From Microbacterium murale (GTDB taxonomy: Bacteria > Actinomycetota > Actinomycetes > Actinomycetales > Microbacteriaceae): DNA of 64,000 nt. This document shows positions 16,828 through 24,930 of this stretch, piece after piece (within the stretch, counting starts at the first letter, position 1; each line of letters begins with the position of its first letter). The position numbers and the translations under genes are program-made. The notes under the pieces were generated by a model that worked only from the letters and a program-made list of their open reading frames with translations, did not search any database and was not told the origin of the DNA. Location of the stretch: positions 1,054,001 to 1,118,000 of the forward strand of contig NZ_BMCM01000001.1 in assembly GCF_014635185.1 (NCBI RefSeq), in the 5' to 3' direction.

Positions 16828-17859
16828 ATGAACCGAACCCCTGCATTCGTCGCGACGTCGTCCGATGCGCCACTTACGCTCCAGACGATCCAGAGGCGAG
16901 ACCTGCGACCGCACGACGTCTCGATCGACGTCACCTTCTGCGGGGTGTGCCACTCCGACCTCCACGAGATCCACCGCACCGGAAACAAACCGCTCGTCCC
17001 CGGCCACGAGTTCGTCGGCACCGTCAACGCGATCGGCACGGACGTCACGCGATTCCGGATCGGGGATGCTGTCGCCGTCGGCAACATCGTCGACTCCTGC
17101 GGCGCGTGCGCCATGTGCCTCGCGGGTCAGGAGAACTACTGCGTCGCGTTCCCGACCCTGACCTACGGCGGCAACGACCGTGTCGACGGAACCGTCACCC
17201 AGGGGGCCTATGCCAGCACCTACGTCGCCGACGAGAAGTTCGTCTACCCGCTGCCCGAGAGCCTCGATCCGGCCGGAGTCGCGCCGCTCATGTGCGCGGG
17301 CATCACGGTGTGGGAGCCGCTCGTCCACTGGAACGCCGGGCCGGGCGCGACGGTGGGAGTCGTCGGCCTCGGCGGACTGGGCCACCTCGCCGTGAAGTTC
17401 GCGCATGCGCTCGGGGCGAAGGTCGTGCTGTTCACGACATCCGCGCAGAAAGCGGCGAACGCGAGCGAGCTGGGCGTCGACGAGATCGTGATCTCGACCG
17501 ACCCGCAAGCGATGACCGATCAGCACAACCAGCTCGATCTCATCGTCGACACGGCGTCCGCGCCGCACGATCTCACGCCATACATCCGGGCGCTGGCTCT
17601 CGACGGAACCCTGGTCTCGCTCGGGGCACTCGGGTCGATGCAGTTCGATCCGATGGCGCTGCTCATCGGCCGCAAGAGCCTCGCGTCAGCCGGCAGCGGC
17701 GGCACGAAGGGGACGCAGGCGATGCTCGATTTCGCCGGCGAACACGGCATCACCGCCGACGTCGAGGTGCTCCCCGCCCGCGACGTGAACATCGCGCTCG
17801 AACGGCTCGAACGCAATGACGTGCGGTTCCGGTTCGTGCTGGATATGCGGGAGATGTAG
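16828..17859 (+). CDS. Zinc-dependent alcohol dehydrogenase (cinnamyl-alcohol/YahK type)
   Basis: A 343-residue medium-chain dehydrogenase that interconverts alcohols and aldehydes with NAD(P). Catalytic zinc ligands are Cys38 in CGVCHSD and His60-Glu61 in GHE; the structural zinc site is Cys91, Cys94, Cys97 and Cys105. The Rossmann loop VGVVGLGGLGHLAVKFA is intact. The CGVCHSDLH block and the GxGGLGH loop place it with the broad-specificity cinnamyl-alcohol-dehydrogenase group, often NADPH-dependent aldehyde reductases. Control by the divergent TetR protein through the two sites at 16723 and 16779 is likely. Confidence 0.9.
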   Translation: MNRTPAFVATSSDAPLTLQTIQRRDLRPHDVSIDVTFCGVCHSDLHEIHRTGNKPLVPGHEFVGTVNAIGTDVTRFRIGDAVAVGNIVDSCGACAMCLAGQENYCVAFPTLTYGGNDRVDGTVTQGAYASTYVADEKFVYPLPESLDPAGVAPLMCAGITVWEPLVHWNAGPGATVGVVGLGGLGHLAVKFAHALGAKVVLFTTSAQKAANASELGVDEIVISTDPQAMTDQHNQLDLIVDTASAPHDLTPYIRALALDGTLVSLGALGSMQFDPMALLIGRKSLASAGSGGTKGTQAMLDFAGEHGITADVEVLPARDVNIALERLERNDVRFRFVLDMREM

Positions 17860-17944
17860 TCGGGCACTCAGCCGTTAGCGTGAGGTGGCTCTCCGTCAGC
17901 GGCCAACGCCATCGCGAGATCCGTCGAGGGTCGTGTCCGGCGCG

Positions 17945-19009
17945 TCAGCGCGAACCGTGACCGGTGGAGGCTCGGAGCATCACGTCCGGCTCGATGTATT
18001 CGGCGACGACACCTTCCGTCGCGGTGCCGTCCAGGATCGCGAGCAGTCGCTGAGTGGCGCGGCGGGCCACCTCGGCCACCGGCAGACGGACGGTCGACAG
18101 CGGCGGATCCATATATCTGGAGAAGGGATAGTCGCCCCAGCCGATGACCATGACGTCGTCCGGTACGCGGATGCCGCGATCGCGCAGCGCCGCATAGATT
18201 CCGAGCGCGAAGTAGTCGTTGCCCACCAGGAAGGCGTCCGGGATGCGACCGCTTTCAAGCAGGTCCACCCCGACCCGGTGGGCATCCTCTCCGCGCCAGA
18301 GGGATGCGCCGCGAGCCGTCCGACGTGAGGGGACGAGCGCCGTCCTGCGTGAGTCGAACGGGATGCCGTGGGCTTCGAGGGCGTCGCGGAAGCCGCCGAG
18401 TCGGTGAGCCACGGTCGAGATCTGCAGGTCTTCCTCGACGAGGATGATGTCGCGCGCGCCGCGTTCGAGCAGAGCGGTCGTCGTCATGCGCCGACCGGCC
18501 TCGTTGTCGGTGGAGTAGAAATCCGCCTCGAGATCGGGCAGCTCGCGCGCGACGATGACCAGGGGGACGCCCGCTTTCGTCACTGCTGTCCACGGATTCG
18601 ACCGTCCCTGCACCGGAACCGCGATGATGCCGTCGACCCCTGATCGCAGGGCGGTGTCGACCGCGAACTGCTCTCGGTCGGGATCCTCATCCGAGAGCAG
18701 CAGCAGCAACGTGTACCCCTTCTGTATCGCCTGCTCTTCGATCTCGGCGACCAGGTCGTTGAAGAAGGGGTTGGCGAGATCCGTGATGATCACGCCGATC
18801 GTCCTGCGGGAGCCGAGAACAAGGGAGCGGGCGTGCGCATTCGGCACGTAGCCGATGCGCTCGGCCTCAGCCTTGATCTGCGCGCGCGTGGCATCGCTGA
18901 CCCCCGGCAGATCTCTGAGCGCGCGCGAGACGGTGTTGACCGTGAGGCCGACTGCCTCGGCGACGTCCTGCAGGGTTCGTCGCCGAGGTGCACCCGTCGA
19001 TCTGGGCAT
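17945..19009 (-). CDS. LacI-family transcriptional regulator
   Basis: A 354-residue LacI repressor. The helix-turn-helix TLQDVAEAVGLTVNTVSRAL (about residues 12-31) and hinge helix GYVPNAHARSLV precede the periplasmic-binding-fold sensor (IGVIITDLANPFFNDLV, GVDGIIAVPVQ, DAFLVGNDYFALGIYAAL). It is the third gene of the operon starting at 20337, 13 bases after the small protein. The likely operators, with half-site CGATAA, lie in the divergent promoter region at 20397 and 20536, so it probably controls both operons of this locus. Confidence 0.9.
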   Translation of the reverse strand: MPRSTGAPRRRTLQDVAEAVGLTVNTVSRALRDLPGVSDATRAQIKAEAERIGYVPNAHARSLVLGSRRTIGVIITDLANPFFNDLVAEIEEQAIQKGYTLLLLLSDEDPDREQFAVDTALRSGVDGIIAVPVQGRSNPWTAVTKAGVPLVIVARELPDLEADFYSTDNEAGRRMTTTALLERGARDIILVEEDLQISTVAHRLGGFRDALEAHGIPFDSRRTALVPSRRTARGASLWRGEDAHRVGVDLLESGRIPDAFLVGNDYFALGIYAALRDRGIRVPDDVMVIGWGDYPFSRYMDPPLSTVRLPVAEVARRATQRLLAILDGTATEGVVAEYIEPDVMLRASTGHGSR

Positions 19010-19022
19010 GTGTGGACTCCGA

Positions 19023-19364
19023 TCACTCCTTCAATTCAAGATAGATGCGGAGCATGGGCTCCGTCTCTCCTGAAAGATGCGTGCTGCGCAACCTTAGCCA
19101 GAACCCGAAGTTCGTCGCCGAAATCGAGACGAATCCCGAGGCGTTCGATTCCACGGGGGCGATGCCCTCATGATCGATCCAGTTCAGACCATCCGGTGAG
19201 ATCTGCACACGGAACTCGACCGTTGTACCCTCGGCCGGCTTCAAGAAGTGGATCCACCAGCGAGCCTCGCCTGCCCACGCCACCTCGAACGGCTCGGTGT
19301 CGTGCACCCCGTCGAGGTCGACGCCGCGCTCGATGACGGCGCTCTGCGACTGTCGCATGCTCAT
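19023..19364 (-). CDS. Uncharacterised small protein, paralogue of the one at 29765
   Basis: A 113-residue protein without signal peptide, predicted mostly beta. FRVQISPDGLNWIDHEG and FGFWLRLRSTHLSGETEPMLRI match the protein at 29765-30091 (EISPDGINWIRRG, FGNWLRVTVTG, then RILIHVN). ATG 19364 is taken because it lies 7 bases after the large-protein stop; longer readings enter that gene. The two small proteins each accompany one large protein of another paralogous pair, implying that large and small act together. The 'SPDGxNW' block is reminiscent of beta-sandwich domains of carbohydrate-active or phage-tail proteins, but no function is assigned. Confidence 0.7.
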   Translation of the reverse strand: MSMRQSQSAVIERGVDLDGVHDTEPFEVAWAGEARWWIHFLKPAEGTTVEFRVQISPDGLNWIDHEGIAPVESNASGFVSISATNFGFWLRLRSTHLSGETEPMLRIYLELKE

Positions 19365-19371
19365 GATCGGA

Positions 19372-20337
19372 TCACCAATCTGCCGAGATGACGGCGGAGT
19401 CGAGGAAGAGGAAGTTGCGGTGCGGCCCAAGTGTGCGCACCGAGAAGTAGAAGTTGAGCAGAGTCTCGAGCGACTCATACTTCTCGGCATACGGCGGCAC
19501 CGGAACATCGCGAAGGTCGTAGACCGTGTTGTTGAACTGGAGTTCGACGTTCGACCGCGTACTCGTGTCGATGAGGAAGCGCACGTAATGCCAGTTCACC
19601 TTGGTGGGCACCTCGTTGAAGCAGGCCTCCTGACGCTCATCGCTCAGGTAGCGCCAGTCCTCGGGATTCGGAGCCGTGAAGTCGCTGTACCGGCCGTAGT
19701 CGTGCTTGCCCTCGAAACGCTCATGCGGTGTGGGCTCGGCGACGGTCGGGTACATCCACTTCTGGATGATGTGACCCTCTTCGTCGGCGTTCTGGAAGCG
19801 CATGACGTTGTGATAGCGAACGCCCTCGTGGCTGAGATCCGTCGCCACGGTGAACGATCCGAACTGCGCCTCGGACGGATGCGAGTTCGCATCCCACGTG
19901 ATGTCGCCGTAGCTGTTCGCCTCTTCGCCACCCCCGAGGTTCGCCTCGACCTTCCAGGCGAGGTGCGCCTCGATCTGCAGCAGCCCGCGTCCTGCCATCG
20001 TCAGACGACGGATGGCGGTGGCCGCATGACCGGGGATGTTGCGGGTCGCGAGCTTGAGCGAGTATGTACCGGTCATTCCGCCGTGCGTGCCGACGTCGAA
20101 GAAGTTCTGGTTCGAGAGTTGCGGCGGGCGGAAGTCGCGGAAGTGCTCATCCATCGAGTCGAGATCGCCGCGGCCGTTGTAGTTGCCGCCGAGCTCGACC
20201 CATCCGTGGGCGCCTTCGTTGAAGTCGTCGAAGGTCAGGATGCGCGCGAGCGGATTGAACTTCGACAGGCGCAGATCGCTGCTGCGGATCGCGTCACGCA
20301 GGCTTGCTGCGGTGCTCGCGACTTCGGGGGTAGTCAC
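19372..20337 (-). CDS. Uncharacterised large protein, paralogue of the one at 27474
   Basis: A 321-residue protein. It starts at GTG 20337, with AAGGAG 7 bases upstream; longer readings would overlap the promoter. The block KFNPLARILTFDDFNEGAHGW and later GGMTGTYSLKLATR, YLSDERQEACFNEVPTKVNWHY (in parts) and VELQFNNTVYDLRDVPVPPY align along the whole length with the protein at 27474-28403. The DDFxxGxxGW start and alternating strands suggest a concanavalin-like beta-sandwich, as in many sugar-binding domains, yet no export signal is present. It is the first gene of the operon large-small-lacI. Confidence 0.7.
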   Translation of the reverse strand: MTTPEVASTAASLRDAIRSSDLRLSKFNPLARILTFDDFNEGAHGWVELGGNYNGRGDLDSMDEHFRDFRPPQLSNQNFFDVGTHGGMTGTYSLKLATRNIPGHAATAIRRLTMAGRGLLQIEAHLAWKVEANLGGGEEANSYGDITWDANSHPSEAQFGSFTVATDLSHEGVRYHNVMRFQNADEEGHIIQKWMYPTVAEPTPHERFEGKHDYGRYSDFTAPNPEDWRYLSDERQEACFNEVPTKVNWHYVRFLIDTSTRSNVELQFNNTVYDLRDVPVPPYAEKYESLETLLNFYFSVRTLGPHRNFLFLDSAVISADW

Positions 20338-20395
20338 CTGTGACTCCTTGACGTTGTGTCTGGCCCCGGCATCGGTGTCGGGGCGATGTGAGGCA

Positions 20396-20424
20396 ACATT
20401 AGTGTTATCGTCACCGGCTGTCAA
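20396..20424 (-). promoter_or_regulatory. Promoter of the large-small-lacI operon
   Basis: On the minus strand TTGACA (20419-20424) and TAATGT (20396-20401) are separated by 17 bases, ending 59 bases before the GTG start. The candidate LacI operator at 20397-20410 lies directly over the -10, as expected for repression. Confidence 0.65.
20397..20410. promoter_or_regulatory. Candidate LacI operator over the left promoter
   Basis: CATTAGTGTTATCG reads CGATAA-CA-CTAATG on the minus strand, an imperfect 14-base palindrome with half-site CGATAA, and covers the -10 of the left operon. The partner site is at 20536. Confidence 0.5.
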
Positions 20425-20535
20425 AGGCCAATTTTACGCAGAGGGCCTTGCAACGCTCGTTCTGAGGAATCCCCGTAAATTCAAGGGAAAATCTGAAGGG
20501 TTGACAATTGCGCCGGGATGCGGGAGGTTCATTAG

Positions 20536-20549
20536 CGATAATGTTCTTG
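20536..20549. promoter_or_regulatory. Candidate LacI operator for the importer operon
   Basis: CGATAATGTTCTTG has the same half-site CGATAA and 14-base geometry as the site at 20397 but in the opposite orientation, 63 bases upstream of the first permease ATG. A TTGACA at 20501 is nearby, but I could not pair it with a well-spaced -10. A short inverted repeat GAGGTC/GACCTC (20581-20598) precedes the ribosome site. Confidence 0.45.
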
Positions 20550-20612
20550 GGTTCGAAGCTGAACTCAGAACCCGTACTCGGAGGTCTACGGTGACCTCTC
20601 TCGGAGGTTGAC

Positions 20613-21536
20613 ATGCTCGGTTACACGATCCGGCGGGTGCTGCTCGCCGTCTTCGTGCTCTGGGGCGTCGTGACCGTCGTCTTCATCATCGTGCGGCTTG
20701 TTCCGTCTGACCCCGCGGTGCTCGTCGCCGGGATCGACGCGACACCGGAGCAGATCGCTACGATCCGCGCACGGATGGGCCTCGATCAGCCGCTCGTCGT
20801 CCAGTACATCGGCTACGTGGCCGGCGCGGTCAGGGGAGATTTCGGTATCTCGTACACCTACGGTGCGCCGGCCATGGAGCTCGTCGCGCAGGTGCTGCCG
20901 AACACGGCACTGCTGGCTTTCCTCGGCTGCACGCTCGCCGTCATCGTCAGCTTTCCGCTCGGCCTTCTCGCAGCTCTCCGGGTCAACCGCTTCACCGACC
21001 GGGTCGTCACCACCGCGAGCCTGTTCACGCAGGCGCTCCCCGGGTTCTGGGTCGGCGTCGTGCTCATGCTCGTCTTCTCCCAGATGCTGCGCCTGCTGCC
21101 GAGTGCGGGCCTCGGCAGTCCGGATGCGCTCGTGCTCCCCGTCGTGACCGTCGCGCTGCCCTTCATCGCGATCCTCACCCGCATGACCCGCAGCGGTCTT
21201 CTCGAGGTCGTCGGCGAGGGCTACATCACCACGGCCCGCGCGAAGGGCCTGTCCGAGCGGATCGTGATCCTGACCCACGCCGCACGCAACGCCCTCATCC
21301 CGGTCGTCACACTCGTCGGCCTCGAGTTCGGCGCACTGCTGGGCGGTGCGGTCATCACCGAGACGGTCTTCAGCTTCCCTGGTGTCGGCAAGCTTCTGGT
21401 CTCCTCGATCCTCTCCCGCGACTACAACCTCGTCCAGGCATGTGTCGTGATCATCGCTGCGGCGTTCGTCATCGTGAATCTGCTCGTCGATCTGCTCTAC
21501 GGCTACCTCGACCCGAGAGTGAGGCTTGCGAAATGA
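20613..21536 (+). CDS. Dpp/Opp-type ABC transporter permease (DppB-like)
   Basis: A 307-residue membrane protein with six hydrophobic segments. The start MLGYTIRRVLLAVFVLWGVV and the long extracytoplasmic loop with GLDQPLVVQYIGYVAGAVRGDFG are typical of DppB, and the EAA loop YITTARAKGLSERIVILTHAARNALIP contacts the ATPase. CGGAGG precedes the ATG. It is the first gene of an eleven-gene operon and overlaps the second permease by 4 bases. The family carries peptides, nickel and also oligosaccharides or glycerophospho compounds; the neighbours here argue against simple peptide use. Confidence 0.92.
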   Translation: MLGYTIRRVLLAVFVLWGVVTVVFIIVRLVPSDPAVLVAGIDATPEQIATIRARMGLDQPLVVQYIGYVAGAVRGDFGISYTYGAPAMELVAQVLPNTALLAFLGCTLAVIVSFPLGLLAALRVNRFTDRVVTTASLFTQALPGFWVGVVLMLVFSQMLRLLPSAGLGSPDALVLPVVTVALPFIAILTRMTRSGLLEVVGEGYITTARAKGLSERIVILTHAARNALIPVVTLVGLEFGALLGGAVITETVFSFPGVGKLLVSSILSRDYNLVQACVVIIAAAFVIVNLLVDLLYGYLDPRVRLAK

Positions 21537-22420
21537 CCGTCCCACCCACGATCGCGATGCAGACGATGCAGCGCGCTCATCGAGCGCGTCGCGGGGTCAT
21601 CGTCCGGATCACGATCCCTCTCGTCGTCATCGGCCTGTTCATCGTCGGTGCCATCGTCGTGCCGATCCTCTATCACTTCGACCCGCTGCACACCGACGTG
21701 CTGCTGCGCCTCAAGGCCCCGGGCACGACCCTCCCCGACGGATCGTTTGCGATCTTCGGCACCGACCAGGTCGGGCAGGATCTCTTCGCCCAGATGATGA
21801 TGGGTGCGCGCGTCTCACTCACCGTCGGCGTGTGTTCGCTGCTCTTCGCCGGAGTGTTCGGCGTGCTCACCGGGCTGCTCGCCGGGCACTTCGGTGGCTG
21901 GGTCGACAACGTGCTCATGCGCATCGCCGACGTGCAGTTGGCGTTCCCGTCGATCCTTCTCGCGATCCTCCTCGCATCGGTGCTCGGCCCGAGCCTGTGG
22001 AACGTCATCGTCGTCATCTCGATCACGAACTGGGTCGTCTTCGCCCGTGTCACCCGCAGTCAGGTGCTCACCCTTCGCAGTCGCGAATACGTCGAGGCCG
22101 CCCGAACCCTTGGCGCGAGCCACTGGCACATCATCGTGCGCACGCTGCTGCCAGGCTGCGTCGCTCCGATCCTCGTCGTCGCCACCGTCGAGTTCGGGCA
22201 CGTGGTGCTGCTCGAGGCGGCGCTCTCGTTCCTCGGAGTCGGCGTGCCCCTCGGCATCCCCAGCCTCGGAACCACCATCAGCAACGGCACCGCGTATCTC
22301 AGCACCGCGTGGTGGATCTCGACCCTTCCCGGCATCGCGCTCGCTGCTCTCGTGCTCTCCACCGGAGTGCTCGGCGACGCCTTGCGCGACCGATTCGACC
22401 CGAAGTTGCGGAGCGCCTGA
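21533..22420 (+). CDS. Dpp/Opp-type ABC transporter permease (DppC-like)
   Basis: A 295-residue partner permease. It has an N-terminal anchor (VIVRITIPLVVIGLFIVGAI), the DppC mark FGTDQVGQDLFAQMMMGARVSL, and the EAA loop YVEAARTLGASHWHIIVRTLLP. ATG 21533 gives the ATGA overlap with the upstream stop. The stop shares one base with the next start, so dosage of the four transporter subunits is coupled. It works as the second half of the membrane channel with the 20613-21536 product. Confidence 0.92.
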   Translation: MTVPPTIAMQTMQRAHRARRGVIVRITIPLVVIGLFIVGAIVVPILYHFDPLHTDVLLRLKAPGTTLPDGSFAIFGTDQVGQDLFAQMMMGARVSLTVGVCSLLFAGVFGVLTGLLAGHFGGWVDNVLMRIADVQLAFPSILLAILLASVLGPSLWNVIVVISITNWVVFARVTRSQVLTLRSREYVEAARTLGASHWHIIVRTLLPGCVAPILVVATVEFGHVVLLEAALSFLGVGVPLGIPSLGTTISNGTAYLSTAWWISTLPGIALAALVLSTGVLGDALRDRFDPKLRSA

Positions 22421-23457
22421 TGACGATCTCCCATGCCCCCGAGGCACGAACCCCCAACGCCAGCGCCGGTGAGCCGCTGCTGAGCGTGCAGGATCTTCAG
22501 GTCGAGTTCTCCACCTCGGCCGGTGTCGTGCGTGCACTCGACGGCGTGAGCTTCGACGTCGGACCCGGCGAGACCGTCGCGGTCCTCGGCGAGTCCGGTT
22601 CGGGGAAATCAGTCACTGCCCAGGCCATCATGGCGCTGCTTCCCCAGCCCGCGGGCTCCATCGTCGGCGGCCGCATCCTCTTCGGGGGCCGTGACCTCGC
22701 CGCGGAACCGGTCTCGAAGGTGCGGGAGCTCTGCGCGACCGAGATCGCGATGATCTTCCAGGACCCGCTCAGCTCGCTCAACCCGGTGTACCGGGTCGGC
22801 TGGCAGATCGCAGAGCTGTTCCGACGTCGCCGTGGCACGCCCAAGCAGGAGGCGTGGGCGAAGTCGCTCGAACTGCTCAAGCGCGTCGGCATCCCCGACG
22901 CCGAGACCCGCATCCGCGACTACCCCCACCAGTTCTCGGGCGGGCAGCGCCAGCGCATCATGATCGCGATGGCGATCGCCCTCGAACCGAAGCTGCTCAT
23001 CGGGGACGAGCCGACGACCGCGCTCGACGTCACGGTGCAGCAGCAGGTCATGAACCTTCTGGCCGACCTGCAGGCCGAGTCCGGCATGGGAATGATCCTC
23101 ATCAGTCACGATCTCGGCGTCGTCGCCGAAGTGGCCGACCGTGCCGCGATCATGTACGCGGGCCGGATCATCGAGACCGGCGGTATCCGACAGGTCTACG
23201 ACCACCCTGCGCACCCGTACACCCGCGGTCTGCTGGATTCGATACCGAGCACCACCTCGGGTGAGCGGCTCAAGCCGATCGTCGGCTCGCCCCCGAATCT
23301 GCTCGCACTGCCGACCGGATGCTCGTTCCATCCCCGTTGCCCATTCGCCACCGAACTGTGCCGCACGACCTCTCCGGCTCTGCGCCAGCCCGAAGGCTGG
23401 AGCGCCGGCCATCTTGCGGCCTGCCACCGTTCCGAGGAGGTGCTTCCCCATGACTGA
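22420..23457 (+). CDS. Dpp/Opp-type ABC ATPase (DppD-like)
   Basis: A 345-residue ATPase. Walker A is GESGSGKSVTAQ (about residue 60), with Q-loop MIFQDPLSSLNPVYRVG, signature FSGGQRQRIMIAMAIA, Walker B LLIGDEPTTALD and switch His in LISHDLGVVAE. The C-terminal oligopeptide domain has GCSFHPRCPFATELC, the cysteine pattern that holds an iron-sulfur cluster in Dpp/Opp ATPases. Start ATG 22420 overlaps the preceding stop by one base. It forms a heterodimer with the next gene product. Confidence 0.93.
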   Translation: MTISHAPEARTPNASAGEPLLSVQDLQVEFSTSAGVVRALDGVSFDVGPGETVAVLGESGSGKSVTAQAIMALLPQPAGSIVGGRILFGGRDLAAEPVSKVRELCATEIAMIFQDPLSSLNPVYRVGWQIAELFRRRRGTPKQEAWAKSLELLKRVGIPDAETRIRDYPHQFSGGQRQRIMIAMAIALEPKLLIGDEPTTALDVTVQQQVMNLLADLQAESGMGMILISHDLGVVAEVADRAAIMYAGRIIETGGIRQVYDHPAHPYTRGLLDSIPSTTSGERLKPIVGSPPNLLALPTGCSFHPRCPFATELCRTTSPALRQPEGWSAGHLAACHRSEEVLPHD

Positions 23458-24274
23458 TCAGTCGAAACCGCTGCTGAGCGTCGAACATCTCAAGGTGTCG
23501 TATCCGATCCGCTCCTCGATCCTGTTGCGCAAGACCGGAGAGAACGTCGCCGTCTCCGACGTGAACTTCGAGATCCGACCCGGCGAGACCGTGGGGCTGG
23601 TAGGTGAGTCCGGATCGGGCAAGTCGACGATCGCGCGCACGATCATCGGGCTCGTGCCCGCAGCCGACGGCATCATCCGCTTCGAGGGCAACGACATCAC
23701 GGAGCTCTCCCTGCGTCAGATGAAGGACATGCGCCGTGACATGCAGATGATCTTCCAGGACCCGTACGCCTCACTCAACCCACGGCTCACGGTGCGCGAC
23801 ATCATCGCCGAGGGGTGGCGTGTGCACACGGGCATCGTGTCGCGCGAGCGCTGGACGGCCGAGGCGAAGGATCTCATGGAGCGGGTCGGGCTCAACCCGG
23901 ACTACTCCGATCGGTATCCGCATCAGTTCTCGGGCGGTCAGCGTCAGCGCATCGGCATCGCGCGGACCCTCGCGCTGCGGCCGAAGCTCATCATCTGCGA
24001 CGAGGCGGTCAGCGCGCTCGACGTCTCGGTGCAGGCGCAGGTGCTCAACCTTCTCGAGGACCTGCAGGCAGACCTCGGGCTCTCGTACCTCTTCATCTCG
24101 CACGACCTGTCGGTCATCGAGCACATCTGCGATCGCGTGCTGGTGCTCAACAAGGGCGTCGTCGTCGAGGAGGGTACGGCCAGGGAGCTGTTCGACAACC
24201 CGCAGCATCCTTACACGAAGGCGCTCATTGCCGCGGTTCCGGTCGTGCGGCCCTGGCTGGAGGAGACATCGTGA
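23450..24274 (+). CDS. Dpp/Opp-type ABC ATPase (DppF-like, short)
   Basis: A 274-residue ATPase with Walker A GESGSGKSTIAR, MIFQDPYASLNPRLTV, FSGGQRQRIGIARTLALRP, LIICDEAVSALDVS and FISHDLSVIEHIC. It ends at HPYTKALIAAVPVVRPWLEETS, without the cysteine-containing C-terminal extension present in the partner; this is short for the family but complete by stop position. GAGGAGG precedes the ATG, which overlaps the previous gene by 8 bases. Confidence 0.92.
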   Translation: MTDQSKPLLSVEHLKVSYPIRSSILLRKTGENVAVSDVNFEIRPGETVGLVGESGSGKSTIARTIIGLVPAADGIIRFEGNDITELSLRQMKDMRRDMQMIFQDPYASLNPRLTVRDIIAEGWRVHTGIVSRERWTAEAKDLMERVGLNPDYSDRYPHQFSGGQRQRIGIARTLALRPKLIICDEAVSALDVSVQAQVLNLLEDLQADLGLSYLFISHDLSVIEHICDRVLVLNKGVVVEEGTARELFDNPQHPYTKALIAAVPVVRPWLEETS

Positions 24275-24930
24275 GCCGGACCATCACCGTGCACCTCGTG
24301 CGCCACGGCGAGTCGCTGTGGAATGTCGAAGGGCGCTATCAGGGCCAGCAGGATTCGGGTCTCACGGCCGACGGGCGAGCGCAGGCCGCGCAGTTCGCAG
24401 AGCTCTTCGCGCTGCAGGTGCCGGCGCCCGACCTCGTCGTCTCGAGCGATCTGCCCCGCGCGAAGGATACCGCCGCGCGCTATGCCGAGCGCACTCGGAC
24501 GAGCGTCAGCTACGACCCGGCGCTGCGAGAGATGAGCGTGGGGGACTGGGCAGGTATGACGCTCGAGGAGGCTGAGCGGCAGCATCCCGAACTCGTTGCC
24601 GCGGTCGCCGCCGGCGAAGATCACCGACGCGGAGGGGGCGAGACGTTCGGTGAGACCCGGGAGCGGGTCGTCAGGGCGATCGAGCAGGTCACAACCCGGC
24701 TCGAGAAGGAGGACGGCGACCGGGTCGCCGTGGTCTTCACGAGCGGCAACCCCATCCGGCTCGCCGCGGCTCACATGCTCGGCATCCCATCGCCGGGTCA
24801 CATGCCGCTCGGGGCACCCGACAACTGCTCCGTCACGACCTTCCATCTGCGTGACGGGCGCAGCGAGGTCGTGCGCTACAACCATGACGTCGCGCCGGCT
24901 CGTCCGGCGGACCCGAGGGAGATCTCGTGA
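24271..24930 (+). CDS. Histidine-phosphatase-family protein
   Basis: A 219-residue member of the phosphoglycerate-mutase-like superfamily. The nucleophile motif is LVRHGES (His12), with PDLVVSSDLPRAKDTAARYA and LREMSVGDWAGMTLEEAE giving the conserved Arg and Glu. The second catalytic His is replaced: where most members read S-H-G-G, this protein has VVFTSGNPIR. Some actinobacterial relatives show the same change, so it may define a subfamily rather than an inactive protein. The GTG start overlaps the ATPase stop, placing it firmly in the importer operon, where dephosphorylation of an imported or processed compound is the natural guess. Confidence 0.85.
   Translation: MSRTITVHLVRHGESLWNVEGRYQGQQDSGLTADGRAQAAQFAELFALQVPAPDLVVSSDLPRAKDTAARYAERTRTSVSYDPALREMSVGDWAGMTLEEAERQHPELVAAVAAGEDHRRGGGETFGETRERVVRAIEQVTTRLEKEDGDRVAVVFTSGNPIRLAAAHMLGIPSPGHMPLGAPDNCSVTTFHLRDGRSEVVRYNHDVAPARPADPREIS

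Noticed and set aside
20501-20542. TTGACA at 20501 with GATAAT at 20537 as the importer promoter
   Set aside because: The 30-base spacing is too long for a sigma-A promoter; the true start site of the plus-strand operon is left open.
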